From NCBI GenBank assembly GCA_038230835.1, contig JBBRMM010000001.1, positions 62,001 through 126,000 on the forward strand: a stretch of 64,000 nucleotides of DNA, in the 5' to 3' direction. Below the pieces are notes generated by a model. That model searched no databases. It was not told the origin of the DNA and saw only the letters and a list, made by a program, of their open reading frames with translations. Made by a program: the position numbers and the translations under genes. Origin of the DNA: DASUHT01 sp038230835. GTDB taxonomy: Bacteria; Actinomycetota; Thermoleophilia; Gaiellales; JAICJC01. Positions 42,116 through 52,034 of the stretch are shown one piece after another (within the stretch, counting starts at the first letter, position 1; each line of letters begins with the position of its first letter).

Positions 42116-42814
42116 ATGCCCGCTGTCGCCGACCGAGAGACCGTGCGGGCCCAGGCGCGCTACGTGCGATCGTCCGCCCGCAAGGCGCGGCTCGTGCTCG
42201 AGCACATCCGCGGCAAGTCGGCCATGGAGGCGCGTACGATCCTGGCCTTCGAGACCCGCGCGATCGCCCGCGAGGCGGGGAAGGTGCTCGCGTCGGCGAT
42301 CGCCAACGCCGAGAACAACAACGGCCACGAACCGGACGATCTGGTGGTCGTGGCCGCGTTCGCCGACGAGGGCCCCACCCTCAAGCGCTGGCGCCCGCGT
42401 GCCCGCGGCCGTGTGAACCGGATCAACAAGCGCACCTGCCACATCACGATCCAGCTCGCCGTCGCCGAGCCGGGCGAGATCACGCGCCGGCCCGAGAAGC
42501 TCAAGCCTGTCCGCGAGACTCCGGCCCGAAAGCCCCGCGGCAAGGCGGCGGCCGCCACACCGGTGGAGCCGGCGGACGAGGCTGTGGCTGAGACGGCGGT
42601 CGTCGAGCCCGCCGAGACCGTCGCCAAGCCCACACCGGACGCGCCCGCGGAGAAGCCCGCCCGAAAGCCCCGCGCCAAGAAGCCGGCCGCACCAAAGGCC
42701 GCGGCGGCCGAACCGCCTGCCGGCGAATCCGAGCCCGAGGTCGAAAGCGCGCCCGAACCTGTGGCCGAAGCCGAGACCCCTGCTGACCAGACCGACGAGG
42801 AGAAGAGCGAGTAA
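42116..42814 (+). CDS. rplV: 50S ribosomal protein L22 with a long Ala/Pro/Lys tail
   Basis: A 232-residue protein, about twice the usual 110-120. Residues 1-125 are a normal L22 (YVRSSARKARLVLEHIRGKS; the tunnel loop LKRWRPRARGRVNRINKRTC). The rest is a low-complexity tail, first basic (KPRGKAAAA, KPRAKKPAAPKAAAA), then acidic (ESEPEVESAPEPVAEAE). The tail would extend from the ribosome surface. Overlaps rpsC by one base. Confidence 0.95.
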   Translation: MPAVADRETVRAQARYVRSSARKARLVLEHIRGKSAMEARTILAFETRAIAREAGKVLASAIANAENNNGHEPDDLVVVAAFADEGPTLKRWRPRARGRVNRINKRTCHITIQLAVAEPGEITRRPEKLKPVRETPARKPRGKAAAATPVEPADEAVAETAVVEPAETVAKPTPDAPAEKPARKPRAKKPAAPKAAAAEPPAGESEPEVESAPEPVAEAETPADQTDEEKSE

Positions 42815-43872
42815 TGGGCCACAAAGTCCATCCCGGCGGCCTGCGCGTCGGCATCATCCACACCTGGAAGTCGAACTGGTTCACGACCAGCAAGGATTTC
42901 GCGGGCTATCTGCGCGAGGACTTCGTGATCCGCGACCACATCTACGGCAAGCTGTCCCACGCCGGTCTTTCGGACATCCACATCCGCAAGGACAAGCAAA
43001 AGGTGACGGTGGACATTTACACCGCCCGCCCGGGGATCGTGATCGGCAAGTCGGGCGCGGAGGTGGACGCGCTGCGTCGCGAGTTGCACGACATGACCGG
43101 CAAGGCCGTGCAGGTCAACATCACCGAGATCAAGCGGCCGGAGCTGGATGCACGCCTGGTCGCGCAGTCGATCGCCGAGCAGTTGCAGAACCGCGTGTCG
43201 TTCCGACGCGCGATGAAGCGCTCGCTGAGCTCGTCGATGCGGTCGGGCGCGCAGGGCGTCAAGGTGCGCTGCGGCGGCCGCCTGGGCGGGTCTGAGATGT
43301 CGCGCTCCGAGCAGTACAGCGAGGGTCGGGTGCCGCTGCACACGTTGCGCGCCGACATCGACTACGGCTTCGCCGAGGCCAAGACCACCTTCGGCCGGAT
43401 CGGCGTCAAGGTGTGGATCAACAAGGGCGAGATCATGCCCGAGGGCTTCGAGCGCGACGGCCAGGCCACCCGGTTGGGTGAGGTCGACTCGCGGCGCCGG
43501 CGGCGCGGCGCGCTGCCCGGCGAGATGGAGCAGCTCGGCCCGTCCAGGCCCGGTCGTCGAGAGGGCGGCGGAGGCGCAAGTCGCGGACGCCGCCCGCGCG
43601 GTGCAGGAGGCGGTCCCAACGGTCCTGGGGGTCCCGGTGGCGGCGGCGGTCCCGGTGGACCTGCCGGTGGCGCGCCGGGCGCACGCCGGCGACCGTCGCG
43701 GCCGCGCTCGGACGCTCCGGCGCCCGAGACGGCGGCTTCCGAGACGGCGGCCCCCGAAACAGCGGCGCCCGAGGCAGCTGCCCCGGAGACGGCGGCTCCG
43801 CAGACCGCAGCTTCCGAATCCGCGGCCCCGGAGGCGACTGCACCCGAGTCCGCCGAGGGTGGTGAATCGTAG
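42814..43872 (+). CDS. rpsC: 30S ribosomal protein S3 with a Gly/Arg and Ala/Pro/Glu tail
   Basis: A 352-residue protein against a usual 210-280. The KH domain (VIGKSGAEVDALRREL) and S3 C-terminal domain (GRLGGSEMSRSEQYSEGRVP) occupy the first 220 residues at the mRNA entry site. An RGG-like Gly/Arg stretch and about 45 residues of ETAAPE-type repeats follow. The gene order rplV-rpsC-rplP is normal. Confidence 0.95.
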   Translation: MGHKVHPGGLRVGIIHTWKSNWFTTSKDFAGYLREDFVIRDHIYGKLSHAGLSDIHIRKDKQKVTVDIYTARPGIVIGKSGAEVDALRRELHDMTGKAVQVNITEIKRPELDARLVAQSIAEQLQNRVSFRRAMKRSLSSSMRSGAQGVKVRCGGRLGGSEMSRSEQYSEGRVPLHTLRADIDYGFAEAKTTFGRIGVKVWINKGEIMPEGFERDGQATRLGEVDSRRRRRGALPGEMEQLGPSRPGRREGGGGASRGRRPRGAGGGPNGPGGPGGGGGPGGPAGGAPGARRRPSRPRSDAPAPETAASETAAPETAAPEAAAPETAAPQTAASESAAPEATAPESAEGGES

Positions 43873-44300
43873 TGCTGCTTCCCAAGCGAACCAAGTTCCG
43901 CAAGGTGCACCGCGGCCGCCGCCGCGGACTGGCCAAGGGGCACACACGCGTCCAGTTCGGCGAGTTCGGCCTCAAAGCCCTCGAGACCGGGTGGGTGACG
44001 AACCGCCAGATCGAGGCGGCACGTATCGCGATGACCCGCAAGATCAAGCGCGGCGGCAAGGTGTGGATCACCATCTTCCCCGACAAGTCGGTAACCAAGA
44101 AGCCGGCCGAGACGCGGATGGGCTCGGGTAAGGGCTCACCCGAGGGCTGGGTGGCGGTCGTGAAGCCGGGACGGGTCATGTTCGAGCTGGCCGGCGTTCC
44201 CGAGCCTCTCGCTCGCGAGGCGATCCGCCTGGCCGCCATGAAGCTCCCCATCAAGGCGAAGTTCGTGACCAGGGAAGGTGATCTCTTTGAAGGCCAGTGA
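43872..44300 (+). CDS. rplP: 50S ribosomal protein L16
   Basis: A 142-residue protein that helps place A-site tRNA. Motifs LLPKRTKFRKVHRGRRRGLA, GRVMFELAGV and KLPIKAKFV are standard. GTG start overlaps the rpsC stop; the C-terminal codons overlap rpmC by 14 nt. Confidence 0.96.
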   Translation: MLLPKRTKFRKVHRGRRRGLAKGHTRVQFGEFGLKALETGWVTNRQIEAARIAMTRKIKRGGKVWITIFPDKSVTKKPAETRMGSGKGSPEGWVAVVKPGRVMFELAGVPEPLAREAIRLAAMKLPIKAKFVTREGDLFEGQ

Positions 44301-44490
44301 GATCCGCGAACTGACCGAGGACGAGCTCGAGCGCAAGCTCGCCGAAACACGGCAGGAGCTGTTCAACCTGCGCTTCCAGCACGCCACCGGAGCGCTGGAC
44401 AATACGGCTGCGCTCGCGCGCGTGAAGCGCGACATCGCCCGACTGCTGACGCTCGGCAACCAGCGCAGCGCCACCCCGAAGGAAGCATGA
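44287..44490 (+). CDS. rpmC: 50S ribosomal protein L29
   Basis: A 67-residue helical hairpin protein at the tunnel exit. TTG 44287 is preferred to GTG 44278 because it gives the conserved N-terminus (M)KASEIRELTEDELERKLAE and has GGAAGG 8 nt upstream. Overlaps the end of rplP by 14 nt and rpsQ by four. Confidence 0.92.
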   Translation: MKASEIRELTEDELERKLAETRQELFNLRFQHATGALDNTAALARVKRDIARLLTLGNQRSATPKEA

Positions 44491-44774
44491 GCGACCAAAC
44501 CGACACCGGCATCACCCCGGCCGATCGCGGCCGGCGCAAGGAGCGCCGCGGGATCGTCGTGTCCGATGCGATGGACAAGACCGTCATCGTTCGCGTCGAC
44601 GTGATCAAGGCGCACCCCAAGTACAAGAAGATGATGCGCCGCTCGATCCGGCTGCACGCCCACGACGAGCGCAACGAGGCCAAGGCCGGCGACCTCGTGC
44701 GGGTGGTCGAAACTCGCCCGCTGTCGAAGACCAAGCGCTGGCGGGTGGCCGAGATCGTCGAGGCGGCCCGGTGA
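44487..44774 (+). CDS. rpsQ: 30S ribosomal protein S17
   Basis: A 95-residue OB-fold protein: RKERRGIVVSDAMDKTVIVR, then HPKYKKMMRRSIRLHAHDE and ETRPLSKTKRWRV. An N-terminal extension of about 15 residues precedes the core. ATGA overlap with rpmC and GTGA overlap with rplN. Confidence 0.96.
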   Translation: MSDQTDTGITPADRGRRKERRGIVVSDAMDKTVIVRVDVIKAHPKYKKMMRRSIRLHAHDERNEAKAGDLVRVVETRPLSKTKRWRVAEIVEAAR

Positions 44775-45139
44775 TCCAGGTCGAGACACGTCTGCGGGTG
44801 GCCGACAACACCGGTGCCCGAGTGCTGCTCTGCATCCGCATCAAGGGTGGCAGCCGGCGCAGGTACGCGGGCGTCGGCGATATCATTGTCGGCACCGTCA
44901 AGCAGGCCACGCCCAACGGCACCGTGAAGAAGGGCGAGGTCGTGACGGCGGTGGTGGTGCGAACCACCAAGCAGCATCACCGCGACGACGGCACCTACAT
45001 CGCCTTCGACGAGAACGCGGCGGTGATCATCGACGCCCAGCGCAATCCGCGCGGCACCCGGATCTTCGGGCCGGTCGCGCGCGAGTTGCGCGAACGCAAC
45101 TTCATGAAGATCGTCTCTCTCGCCCCAGAGGTCCTCTAG
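44771..45139 (+). CDS. rplN: 50S ribosomal protein L14
   Basis: A 122-residue beta-barrel at the subunit interface: MIQVETRLRVADNTGARVLL, RRYAGVGDIIVGTVKQATPN and RGTRIFGPVARELRE. GTG start overlaps the rpsQ stop. Confidence 0.97.
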   Translation: MIQVETRLRVADNTGARVLLCIRIKGGSRRRYAGVGDIIVGTVKQATPNGTVKKGEVVTAVVVRTTKQHHRDDGTYIAFDENAAVIIDAQRNPRGTRIFGPVARELRERNFMKIVSLAPEVL

Positions 45140-45141
45140 CA

Positions 45142-45492
45142 ATGAGCCAGATGAAGATCAAGACCGGCGACACCGTCGAGGTGTTGACGGGCAAGGATGC
45201 CGGCAAGCGCGGCGCGATCACGCGCGTGCTGCCGGGGCGCCGCCGCGTGGTCGTGGACAAGGTGAACATGATCAAGCGCCACACCAAGCCGCGGCCCGCT
45301 CCGCGCAGCTCCGGCACGCAGGGGATCATCCCCGGTGGCGTAATCGAGCGCGAAGCTCCCCTCGACGCCTCAAACGTCGCGCTGGTCTGTCCCGCCTGCG
45401 GCAAGCCGACTCGGGTCGGCCATCGCATCACCGAGGCGGACGGGCACAAGATCCGCGTCTGTCGCAAGTGTCAGAAGGACATCGACAAGTGA
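45142..45492 (+). CDS. rplX: 50S ribosomal protein L24
   Basis: A 116-residue KOW-domain protein (KIKTGDTVEVLTGKDAGKRG) that starts 50S assembly. The C-terminal part carries two CxxC pairs (CPACGKPTRVGH, CRKC) that may bind zinc, seen in a subset of bacterial L24 proteins. Confidence 0.96.
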   Translation: MSQMKIKTGDTVEVLTGKDAGKRGAITRVLPGRRRVVVDKVNMIKRHTKPRPAPRSSGTQGIIPGGVIEREAPLDASNVALVCPACGKPTRVGHRITEADGHKIRVCRKCQKDIDK

Positions 45493-46052
45493 GCGCCGTG
45501 ACCGAGATCCCCACTCCCCGCCTGCGCGAGCGCTACGAGGACGACGTGCGCCCCGAGCTGCAGGAGCGGTTCGGCCTCAGCTCCATGATGGCCGTGCCGC
45601 GCCTGGTCAAGATCACGCTCAACATGGGCGTGGGCGAGGCCAAGGTCAACTCCAAGGCGCTGGACGACGCGGTCGCGCAGCTGGCGATCATCTCGGGCCA
45701 GAGGCCCGTGATCACGCGTGCCACCCGATCGATCGCCGGCTTCAAGCTGCGCGAGGGCATGCCGATCGGGTGCAAGGTGACGCTGCGCGGCGATCGCATG
45801 TGGGAGTTCCTCGACCGCCTGCAGACGATCGCGCTGCCGCGTATCCGCGACTTCCGTGGCATCAACCCAGGTGCCTTCGACGGCCGGGGCAACTTCGCCA
45901 TGGGCGTGCGCGAGCAGGTGATCTTCCCGGAGATCAACTACGACGACGTGTCCGAGGTGCGTGGCCTCAACGTCACCATCACCACCACGGCCCCCAACGA
46001 CGACCAGGCACGCGAGCTCCTCAGGGCGCTCGGCATGCCGTTCGCGAACTAA
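45489..46052 (+). CDS. rplE: 50S ribosomal protein L5
   Basis: A 187-residue 5S rRNA-binding protein with LVKITLNMGVGEAKVNSKAL, GQRPVITRATRSIAGFKLRE and FDGRGNFAMGVREQVIFPEI. Start GTG 45489 overlaps the rplX stop (GTGA); GTG 45498 is a possible alternative. Confidence 0.96.
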   Translation: MSAVTEIPTPRLRERYEDDVRPELQERFGLSSMMAVPRLVKITLNMGVGEAKVNSKALDDAVAQLAIISGQRPVITRATRSIAGFKLREGMPIGCKVTLRGDRMWEFLDRLQTIALPRIRDFRGINPGAFDGRGNFAMGVREQVIFPEINYDDVSEVRGLNVTITTTAPNDDQARELLRALGMPFAN

Positions 46053-46064
46053 GGAATCAGTCGA

Positions 46065-46250
46065 ATGGCTAAGGAAGCACTCAGGGTCAAGCAGGCACGT
46101 CCCGCAAAGTTCGCGACGCGAAACTACCACCGCTGCTCGCGCTGCGGGCGGCCGCGTGCGTACTTCCGCAAGTTCGGCGTGTGCCGCATCTGCCTGCGCG
46201 ACCTGGCCCATCAGGGCGTCATCCCCGGTATGACCAAGAGCAGCTGGTGA
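46065..46250 (+). CDS. rpsZ: 30S ribosomal protein S14, zinc-binding short form
   Basis: A 61-residue protein with CSRCGRPRAYFRKFGVCRIC, two CxxC pairs binding one zinc. This short C+ form is the one found in the spc operon of many Gram-positives; the longer C- paralogue is not in the window. Confidence 0.96.
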   Translation: MAKEALRVKQARPAKFATRNYHRCSRCGRPRAYFRKFGVCRICLRDLAHQGVIPGMTKSSW

Positions 46251-46259
46251 GGAGGACCC

Positions 46260-46655
46260 ATGGTCACTGATCCCATCGGAGACATGCTCACCCGCATCCG
46301 CAACGCCAACCAGGCGCTGCACGAGACGGTCGAGATGCCGGTGTCGGGGATGAAGAAGGAGATCGCCCGCATCCTCCAGCAGGAGGGCTACATCGACGGC
46401 TTCGACGTCTCCAAGGGCGAGACCCACGACACGCTGGTGGTCACGCTGCGCTACGGCTCCAGCCGTGAGCGCGTGATCTCAGGGCTCAAGCGCGTGTCGA
46501 AGCCCGGCCGCCGTGTGTATGCCAAGAAGGACCGCCCGCACCGCGTGCTGGGCGGCATGGGGGTCGCCATCCTGTCAACTTCGAGCGGCGTCGTCACCGG
46601 TCGCCAGGCCCAGGATCTGGGCGTGGGCGGCGAGGTGCTGTGCTACGTGTGGTGA
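46260..46655 (+). CDS. rpsH: 30S ribosomal protein S8
   Basis: A 131-residue 16S-binding protein: TDPIGDMLTRIRNANQALHE and the C-terminal GVAILSTSSGVVTGRQAQDL. GAGGA lies just upstream. In other bacteria it represses the spc operon. Confidence 0.97.
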   Translation: MVTDPIGDMLTRIRNANQALHETVEMPVSGMKKEIARILQQEGYIDGFDVSKGETHDTLVVTLRYGSSRERVISGLKRVSKPGRRVYAKKDRPHRVLGGMGVAILSTSSGVVTGRQAQDLGVGGEVLCYVW

Positions 46656-46659
46656 GCAG

Positions 46660-47193
46660 ATGAGTCGTATCGGTCGAAAGCCCATTCCCGTTCCCGCCGG
46701 TGTCGAGATCGACATCAAGCCCGGCACCGTGTCCGTGAGCGGTCCCAAGGGATCGCTCAGCGAGCGCATCGACCCCGATATCACGGTGGCGCTGGATGAC
46801 GGCCGGCTGCTGGTCAGCCGCCCCACCGACCGCGGGGAGCATCGTGCGCTGCACGGCCTCACCCGGTCGCTGGTGGCGAACATGGTGACGGGCGTCACCG
46901 ACGGGTTCGAGCGTCGGCTGGAGATTCAGGGTGTGGGCTATCGCGCAGCGCTCAAGGGCTCGGATCTCGAGATGCAACTCGGCTTCAGTCATCCGGTGAG
47001 CGTCAAGGCGCCCGAGGGGATTTCGTTCGAGGTGCCGCAGCCGACGCAGATCGTCGTGCGCGGGATCTCCAAGCAGCAGGTCGGCGAGATCGCCGCCCAG
47101 ATCCGCAAGTGGCGGCCGCCCGAGCCCTACAAGGGCAAGGGCATCCGCTACGAGGGTGAATACGTCCAGCGCAAGGTCGGGAAGCGAGCATGA
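46660..47193 (+). CDS. rplF: 50S ribosomal protein L6
   Basis: A 177-residue protein with two similar domains. MSRIGRKPIPVPAGVEIDI starts it and PEPYKGKGIRYEGEYVQRKV ends it. ATG 46660 lies 4 nt after the rpsH stop. Confidence 0.97.
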   Translation: MSRIGRKPIPVPAGVEIDIKPGTVSVSGPKGSLSERIDPDITVALDDGRLLVSRPTDRGEHRALHGLTRSLVANMVTGVTDGFERRLEIQGVGYRAALKGSDLEMQLGFSHPVSVKAPEGISFEVPQPTQIVVRGISKQQVGEIAAQIRKWRPPEPYKGKGIRYEGEYVQRKVGKRA

Positions 47194-47543
47194 GCGTTCG
47201 AACCACCTACCAACAGCGCCTGCGCCGGCACCGGCGGGTGCGGGCCAAGATCTCCGGCACTGCCGAGCGGCCGCGGCTGGCCGTGTACCGGTCGAACCGA
47301 AGCATCGTCGCCCAGGTCATCGACGACCGCAGCGGTCACACGCTGGCGGCCGCCTCGAGCATGGACAAGTCGCTGGCCAAGACCAAGCGTGCCGAGGCGC
47401 CGGCCGCAGTCGGCAAGCTGGTCGGCGAGCGGGCCAAGGCGGCGGGCATCACCACCGTGGTCTTCGATCGCGGGGGCTATCTGTACCACGGGCGTGTGAA
47501 GGCACTGGCCGACGCAGCCCGCGAATCCGGATTGGAGTTCTAG
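47190..47543 (+). CDS. rplR: 50S ribosomal protein L18
   Basis: A 117-residue 5S rRNA-binding protein: RLRRHRRVRAKISGTAERPR, then LAVYRSNRSIVAQVIDD and AGITTVVFDRGGYLYHGRVK. ATGA overlap with rplF and a one-base overlap with rpsE. Confidence 0.97.
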   Translation: MSVRTTYQQRLRRHRRVRAKISGTAERPRLAVYRSNRSIVAQVIDDRSGHTLAAASSMDKSLAKTKRAEAPAAVGKLVGERAKAAGITTVVFDRGGYLYHGRVKALADAARESGLEF

Positions 47544-48472
47544 TGGCACGCACTTCCCAGACGGCACGAGGCCCACAGCCTGAGGGTGGGCGCGAACTCC
47601 AGGAACGGGTGGTCAAGATCAACCGCGTCGCCAAGGTGGTCAAGGGCGGCCGCCGGTTCTCGTTCACCGCGCTGGTGGTGGTGGGCGACGAGGTCGACCA
47701 TGTCGGTGTCGGGTACGGGAAGGCCAACGAGGTGCCGTCCGCCATCTCCAAGGCGGTCGAGGACGCCAAGAAGAACATGTTCCAGATCCCCAAGTACAAG
47801 ACGACAATCACCCATCAGACCGTCGGCCGGTACGGTGCCGGGCAGGTGCTGCTCAAGCCCGCTTCGGAGGGCACCGGCGTGATCGCCGGCGCGGGCGTGC
47901 GGGCTGTGCTGGAACTGGGCGGCGTGCGCGACATCCTGGCCAAGTCGCTGGGCACCGCAAACCCGATCAACCTGCTGATGGCGACTGTCGCCGGCCTCAA
48001 GGGGCTGAAGCGCCCCGAGGATCTGGCCAAGCTCCGTGGCAAGCACGTGCACGAGGTGATCAAGCCGCATTCGCAGGTGGTCGCCGAGGCTGCGACCGCT
48101 GCACCCGAGGTGGCCGAAGCGCCCGCCAGGCCTGAGCCGGTGGCCAAGCCCGCGAACCCCACCGCCAAGCGCCCGTCCAAGAAGGCCCGCGCCAAGGCCG
48201 AGGCGAAGGCCGCCGAGCCGGCGGTCGCCGATCCGGTGGCCGTGGCCGAGCCGGAAGCCGTCGAGGCTCCGGTCGAGGAGGCTGCGGCCGCTCCCGAGGA
48301 GCCGATGGCCGTCGCCGAGGACGCGTCGCCGGACGAGCCGGTCGCCGACGAGCCGCCGGCCGAAGACGCGCCGGCCGAGGATCCGCCGGCTGACGATGCA
48401 CCGGCCGAGGATCCGCCGGCTGACGATGCACCGGCTGAAGAGCCGCCCGCCGAGGAGGCGAAGGACGGGTGA
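47543..48472 (+). CDS. rpsE: 30S ribosomal protein S5 with a long acidic tail
   Basis: A 309-residue protein; the S5 core (VVKINRVAKVVKGGRRFSFT, GVGYGKANEVPSAI, LLKPASEGTGVIAGAGVRAV) takes about 170 residues. The rest is a low-complexity tail of Ala, Pro, Glu and Asp that ends in repeated PAEDPPADDA units encoded by an exact 30 bp DNA repeat. GTG start shares a base with the rplR stop. Confidence 0.95.
   Translation: MARTSQTARGPQPEGGRELQERVVKINRVAKVVKGGRRFSFTALVVVGDEVDHVGVGYGKANEVPSAISKAVEDAKKNMFQIPKYKTTITHQTVGRYGAGQVLLKPASEGTGVIAGAGVRAVLELGGVRDILAKSLGTANPINLLMATVAGLKGLKRPEDLAKLRGKHVHEVIKPHSQVVAEAATAAPEVAEAPARPEPVAKPANPTAKRPSKKARAKAEAKAAEPAVADPVAVAEPEAVEAPVEEAAAAPEEPMAVAEDASPDEPVADEPPAEDAPAEDPPADDAPAEDPPADDAPAEEPPAEEAKDG
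48371..48430 (+). repeat. exact 30 bp direct repeat in the rpsE tail
   Basis: Two identical 30 bp units lie head to tail, each encoding PAEDPPADDA. Copy number could change by replication slippage without breaking the frame. Confidence 0.85.
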
Positions 48473-48654
48473 GCAAGCTTCGGATCACCCAGGTTCACGG
48501 TCTCATCCGCACCCGACCCGAGCATCGTGGCACCATGCGGGCGCTGGGCTTGCGGCGGATCAGCGCGTCAGTTGTCCACGAGGACTCGCCGGTGCTTCAG
48601 GGGATGCTGCGCAGAGTCAACCATCTGGTCAAGGTCGAAGAGGTGACCGAGTAG
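48469..48654 (+). CDS. rpmD: 50S ribosomal protein L30
   Basis: A 61-residue protein: LRITQVHGLIRTRPEHRGTM and the conserved tail GMLRRVNHLVKVEE. GTG start overlaps the rpsE stop (GTGA). Confidence 0.95.
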   Translation: MSKLRITQVHGLIRTRPEHRGTMRALGLRRISASVVHEDSPVLQGMLRRVNHLVKVEEVTE

Positions 48655-49304
48655 TGGCGGACGAGCAGACAACGGGTCTCACCATGCACGAGCTGAAGCC
48701 GGCGCCGGGCAGCCACCGCGAGCGCAAGCGCGTCGGCCGCGGGCACGGCTCCGGCAGCGGCAAGACGTCCGGCCGCGGTCAGAAGGGCCAGAAGTCCCGC
48801 TCGGGCAGCCACAACATGCGCCCCGGGTTCGAAGGCGGCCAGATGCCGCTGTACATGCGGCTGGGCAAGTTGCGCGGCGCCAACAACAGGCAGTCGATGC
48901 CGATGGGGCCGTTCCGCACGCACACGCTTCCCGTCAATGTGCGCGACCTGGAGCGTTTCGACGCCGGCGTCGAGGTCACCCCGGAGCTGCTCAAGGCCGC
49001 CGGTGTCCTGCGCCATCTCAAGCATCCGGTCAAGATCCTCGGAACCGGCGAGCTGACCAAGAAACTGACCGTGCACGCCCACCAGTTCTCGAAGCGGGCC
49101 GTGGAGCTGATCGAGGCCGCCGGCGGCAGCGTCGTCGTGCTCGGCGGCGATCCGGAGGCGACCGCCGTGCCCGCCAAGGCCGGCCCGGCCAAGCGCGCGC
49201 CGAAGCCGAAGGCGGCAGCACCGCAGGCCGCCGAGCCCGAGGTCGAGCCGGACGTACCGGAGCCCGACGCCGGGCCCGACGAGACACCGGTCGCGGAGGA
49301 CTAA
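48654..49304 (+). CDS. rplO: 50S ribosomal protein L15 with an acidic/Pro tail
   Basis: A 216-residue protein (usual 145-160). The glycine-rich N-terminus (RVGRGHGSGSGKTSGRGQKG) and core are normal; residues from about 165 form an AKRAPKPKAAAPQAA then acidic tail. GTG 48654 shares a base with the rpmD stop; ATG 48684 (MHELKPAPGS) would give the classical N-terminus and may be the true start. Confidence 0.93.
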   Translation: MADEQTTGLTMHELKPAPGSHRERKRVGRGHGSGSGKTSGRGQKGQKSRSGSHNMRPGFEGGQMPLYMRLGKLRGANNRQSMPMGPFRTHTLPVNVRDLERFDAGVEVTPELLKAAGVLRHLKHPVKILGTGELTKKLTVHAHQFSKRAVELIEAAGGSVVVLGGDPEATAVPAKAGPAKRAPKPKAAAPQAAEPEVEPDVPEPDAGPDETPVAED

Positions 49305-49307
49305 CGA

Positions 49308-50585
<1,278 letters not shown>

Positions 50586-50598
50586 GCGCCGCGACTCG

Positions 50599-51264
50599 AT
50601 GAGCCTCGACCTCGTTCTCATGGGTCCTCCCGGTGCGGGCAAGGGCACCCAGGCACAGCGGATCGCCGGTGAGCGCGGTCTGGCCCACATCGCGACCGGC
50701 GACATGCTGCGGGCGGCCGTCCGCGAGGGCACCCAGCTGGGGCTGCGCGCCAAGGAGATCATGGCGCGCGGAGATCTTGTGCCCGACGACGTGATCATCG
50801 GCATGATCCGGGAGCGTCTGGATGCCGGCGACACCCGGGCAGGGTTCCTGCTCGACGGCTTCCCGCGCACCCAGCCGCAGGCAGCCGCCCTGGACGAGAT
50901 GCTGGCAGGGCTCGGCCGGCGGGTGGTGCGCGTGCTGGTCTTCGACCTCGATCTCGAGCTGCTCATACAGCGGCTCTCCGGCCGGCGGGTGTGCCGCGCC
51001 GCCGAGCACGTCTACCACGTGTCCAACCATCCGCCGGAGGTGGAGGGGGTGTGTGACGTCGACGGCTCCGAGTTGTACCAGCGCGAGGATGACCTCCCCG
51101 ATGTGATCCGCGCCCGGTACCAGAAGCAGTGGGTGGCGGCGGCAGCGCCCGTGCTCGGTTACTACCGCGGCCGCGGACTGGTGGACGAGATCGATGCGTC
51201 GGCTCCCGCCGATCGGGTGGCGCAGGTGGTCGACGGCCTGCTCGACGGCCTGGAGGCGGCGTGA
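50599..51264 (+). CDS. adk: adenylate kinase
   Basis: A 221-residue kinase that interconverts ATP, ADP and AMP. P-loop GPPGAGKGTQ, AMP site TGDMLRAAV, LLDGFPRTQPQA and LID domain are present, so it is the long form. In the LID the zinc set is broken: the first pair reads CRAA instead of CxxC and the second CDVD, so zinc binding is doubtful. Placed between secY and map as usual. Confidence 0.95.
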   Translation: MSLDLVLMGPPGAGKGTQAQRIAGERGLAHIATGDMLRAAVREGTQLGLRAKEIMARGDLVPDDVIIGMIRERLDAGDTRAGFLLDGFPRTQPQAAALDEMLAGLGRRVVRVLVFDLDLELLIQRLSGRRVCRAAEHVYHVSNHPPEVEGVCDVDGSELYQREDDLPDVIRARYQKQWVAAAAPVLGYYRGRGLVDEIDASAPADRVAQVVDGLLDGLEAA

Positions 51265-52034
51265 TCATCCGCAAGACCGACGCCGAGGTCGAGACCATGG
51301 CCCGCGCCGGGCGCGTGGTCGCCGAGACGCTCGATCTGCTCGAGCGCGAAGCCAGCCCGGGGGTCACCCTCGCCCAGCTCGACCGGCTCGCGGAGGACCA
51401 CATCCGGGGCCGCGGGGGGGTGCCCTCGTTCAAGGGCTACCGCGGGTTTCCGGGGTCGATCTGCGCGTCGCCCAACGCGATGGTTGTGCACGGCATCCCT
51501 GGGCCCTACCGGCTCCAGGAGGGTGACCTGCTGTCGCTCGACGTCGGCGTGACGCTCGACGGCTACGTGGCTGACTCGGCGATCACCGTCACTGTCGGCG
51601 CTGCCAGCCCCGAGGCGCGCGACCTGATCGACGCGTGTCAGCAGGGCCTGGAGGCGGCGATCGCACAGTGCCGTGCCGGCAACCGGCTGAGCGATCTGTC
51701 CAACGCGGTGCAGCGGGTGGTGGAGGCACGGGGCTACGGCGTCGTGCGCAGCCTGGTCGGCCACGGTGTCGGCCGGTCGATGCACGAGGATCCGCAGATC
51801 CCCAACTACGGGCCGCCCGGTCGCGGGCCCAAGCTGGCTCCCGGCATGGTGTTCGCGATCGAGCCGATGATCACCGCGGGCGGCTACGACGTCGAGGGCG
51901 GCGACGACGGCTGGGCCGTGTACACGCGCGACCGCAGTCTGGCCGCGCACTGCGAGCACACCGTCGCGATCACGGACAACGGCCCGCGTGTTCTGACACG
52001 CCGCGAACCACAGCAGGATTCCGATGACCGGTGA
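51261..52034 (+). CDS. map: methionine aminopeptidase, type I
   Basis: A 257-residue enzyme that removes N-terminal Met. The metal ligands are visible: Asp in LLSLDVGVTLDGYVADSA (two), His in GHGVGRSMHEDP, Glu in VFAIEPMI and Glu in CEHTVAI; VVHGIP supplies the substrate His. GTG start overlaps the adk stop. infA would normally follow but does not. Confidence 0.95.
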   Translation: MIIRKTDAEVETMARAGRVVAETLDLLEREASPGVTLAQLDRLAEDHIRGRGGVPSFKGYRGFPGSICASPNAMVVHGIPGPYRLQEGDLLSLDVGVTLDGYVADSAITVTVGAASPEARDLIDACQQGLEAAIAQCRAGNRLSDLSNAVQRVVEARGYGVVRSLVGHGVGRSMHEDPQIPNYGPPGRGPKLAPGMVFAIEPMITAGGYDVEGGDDGWAVYTRDRSLAAHCEHTVAITDNGPRVLTRREPQQDSDDR

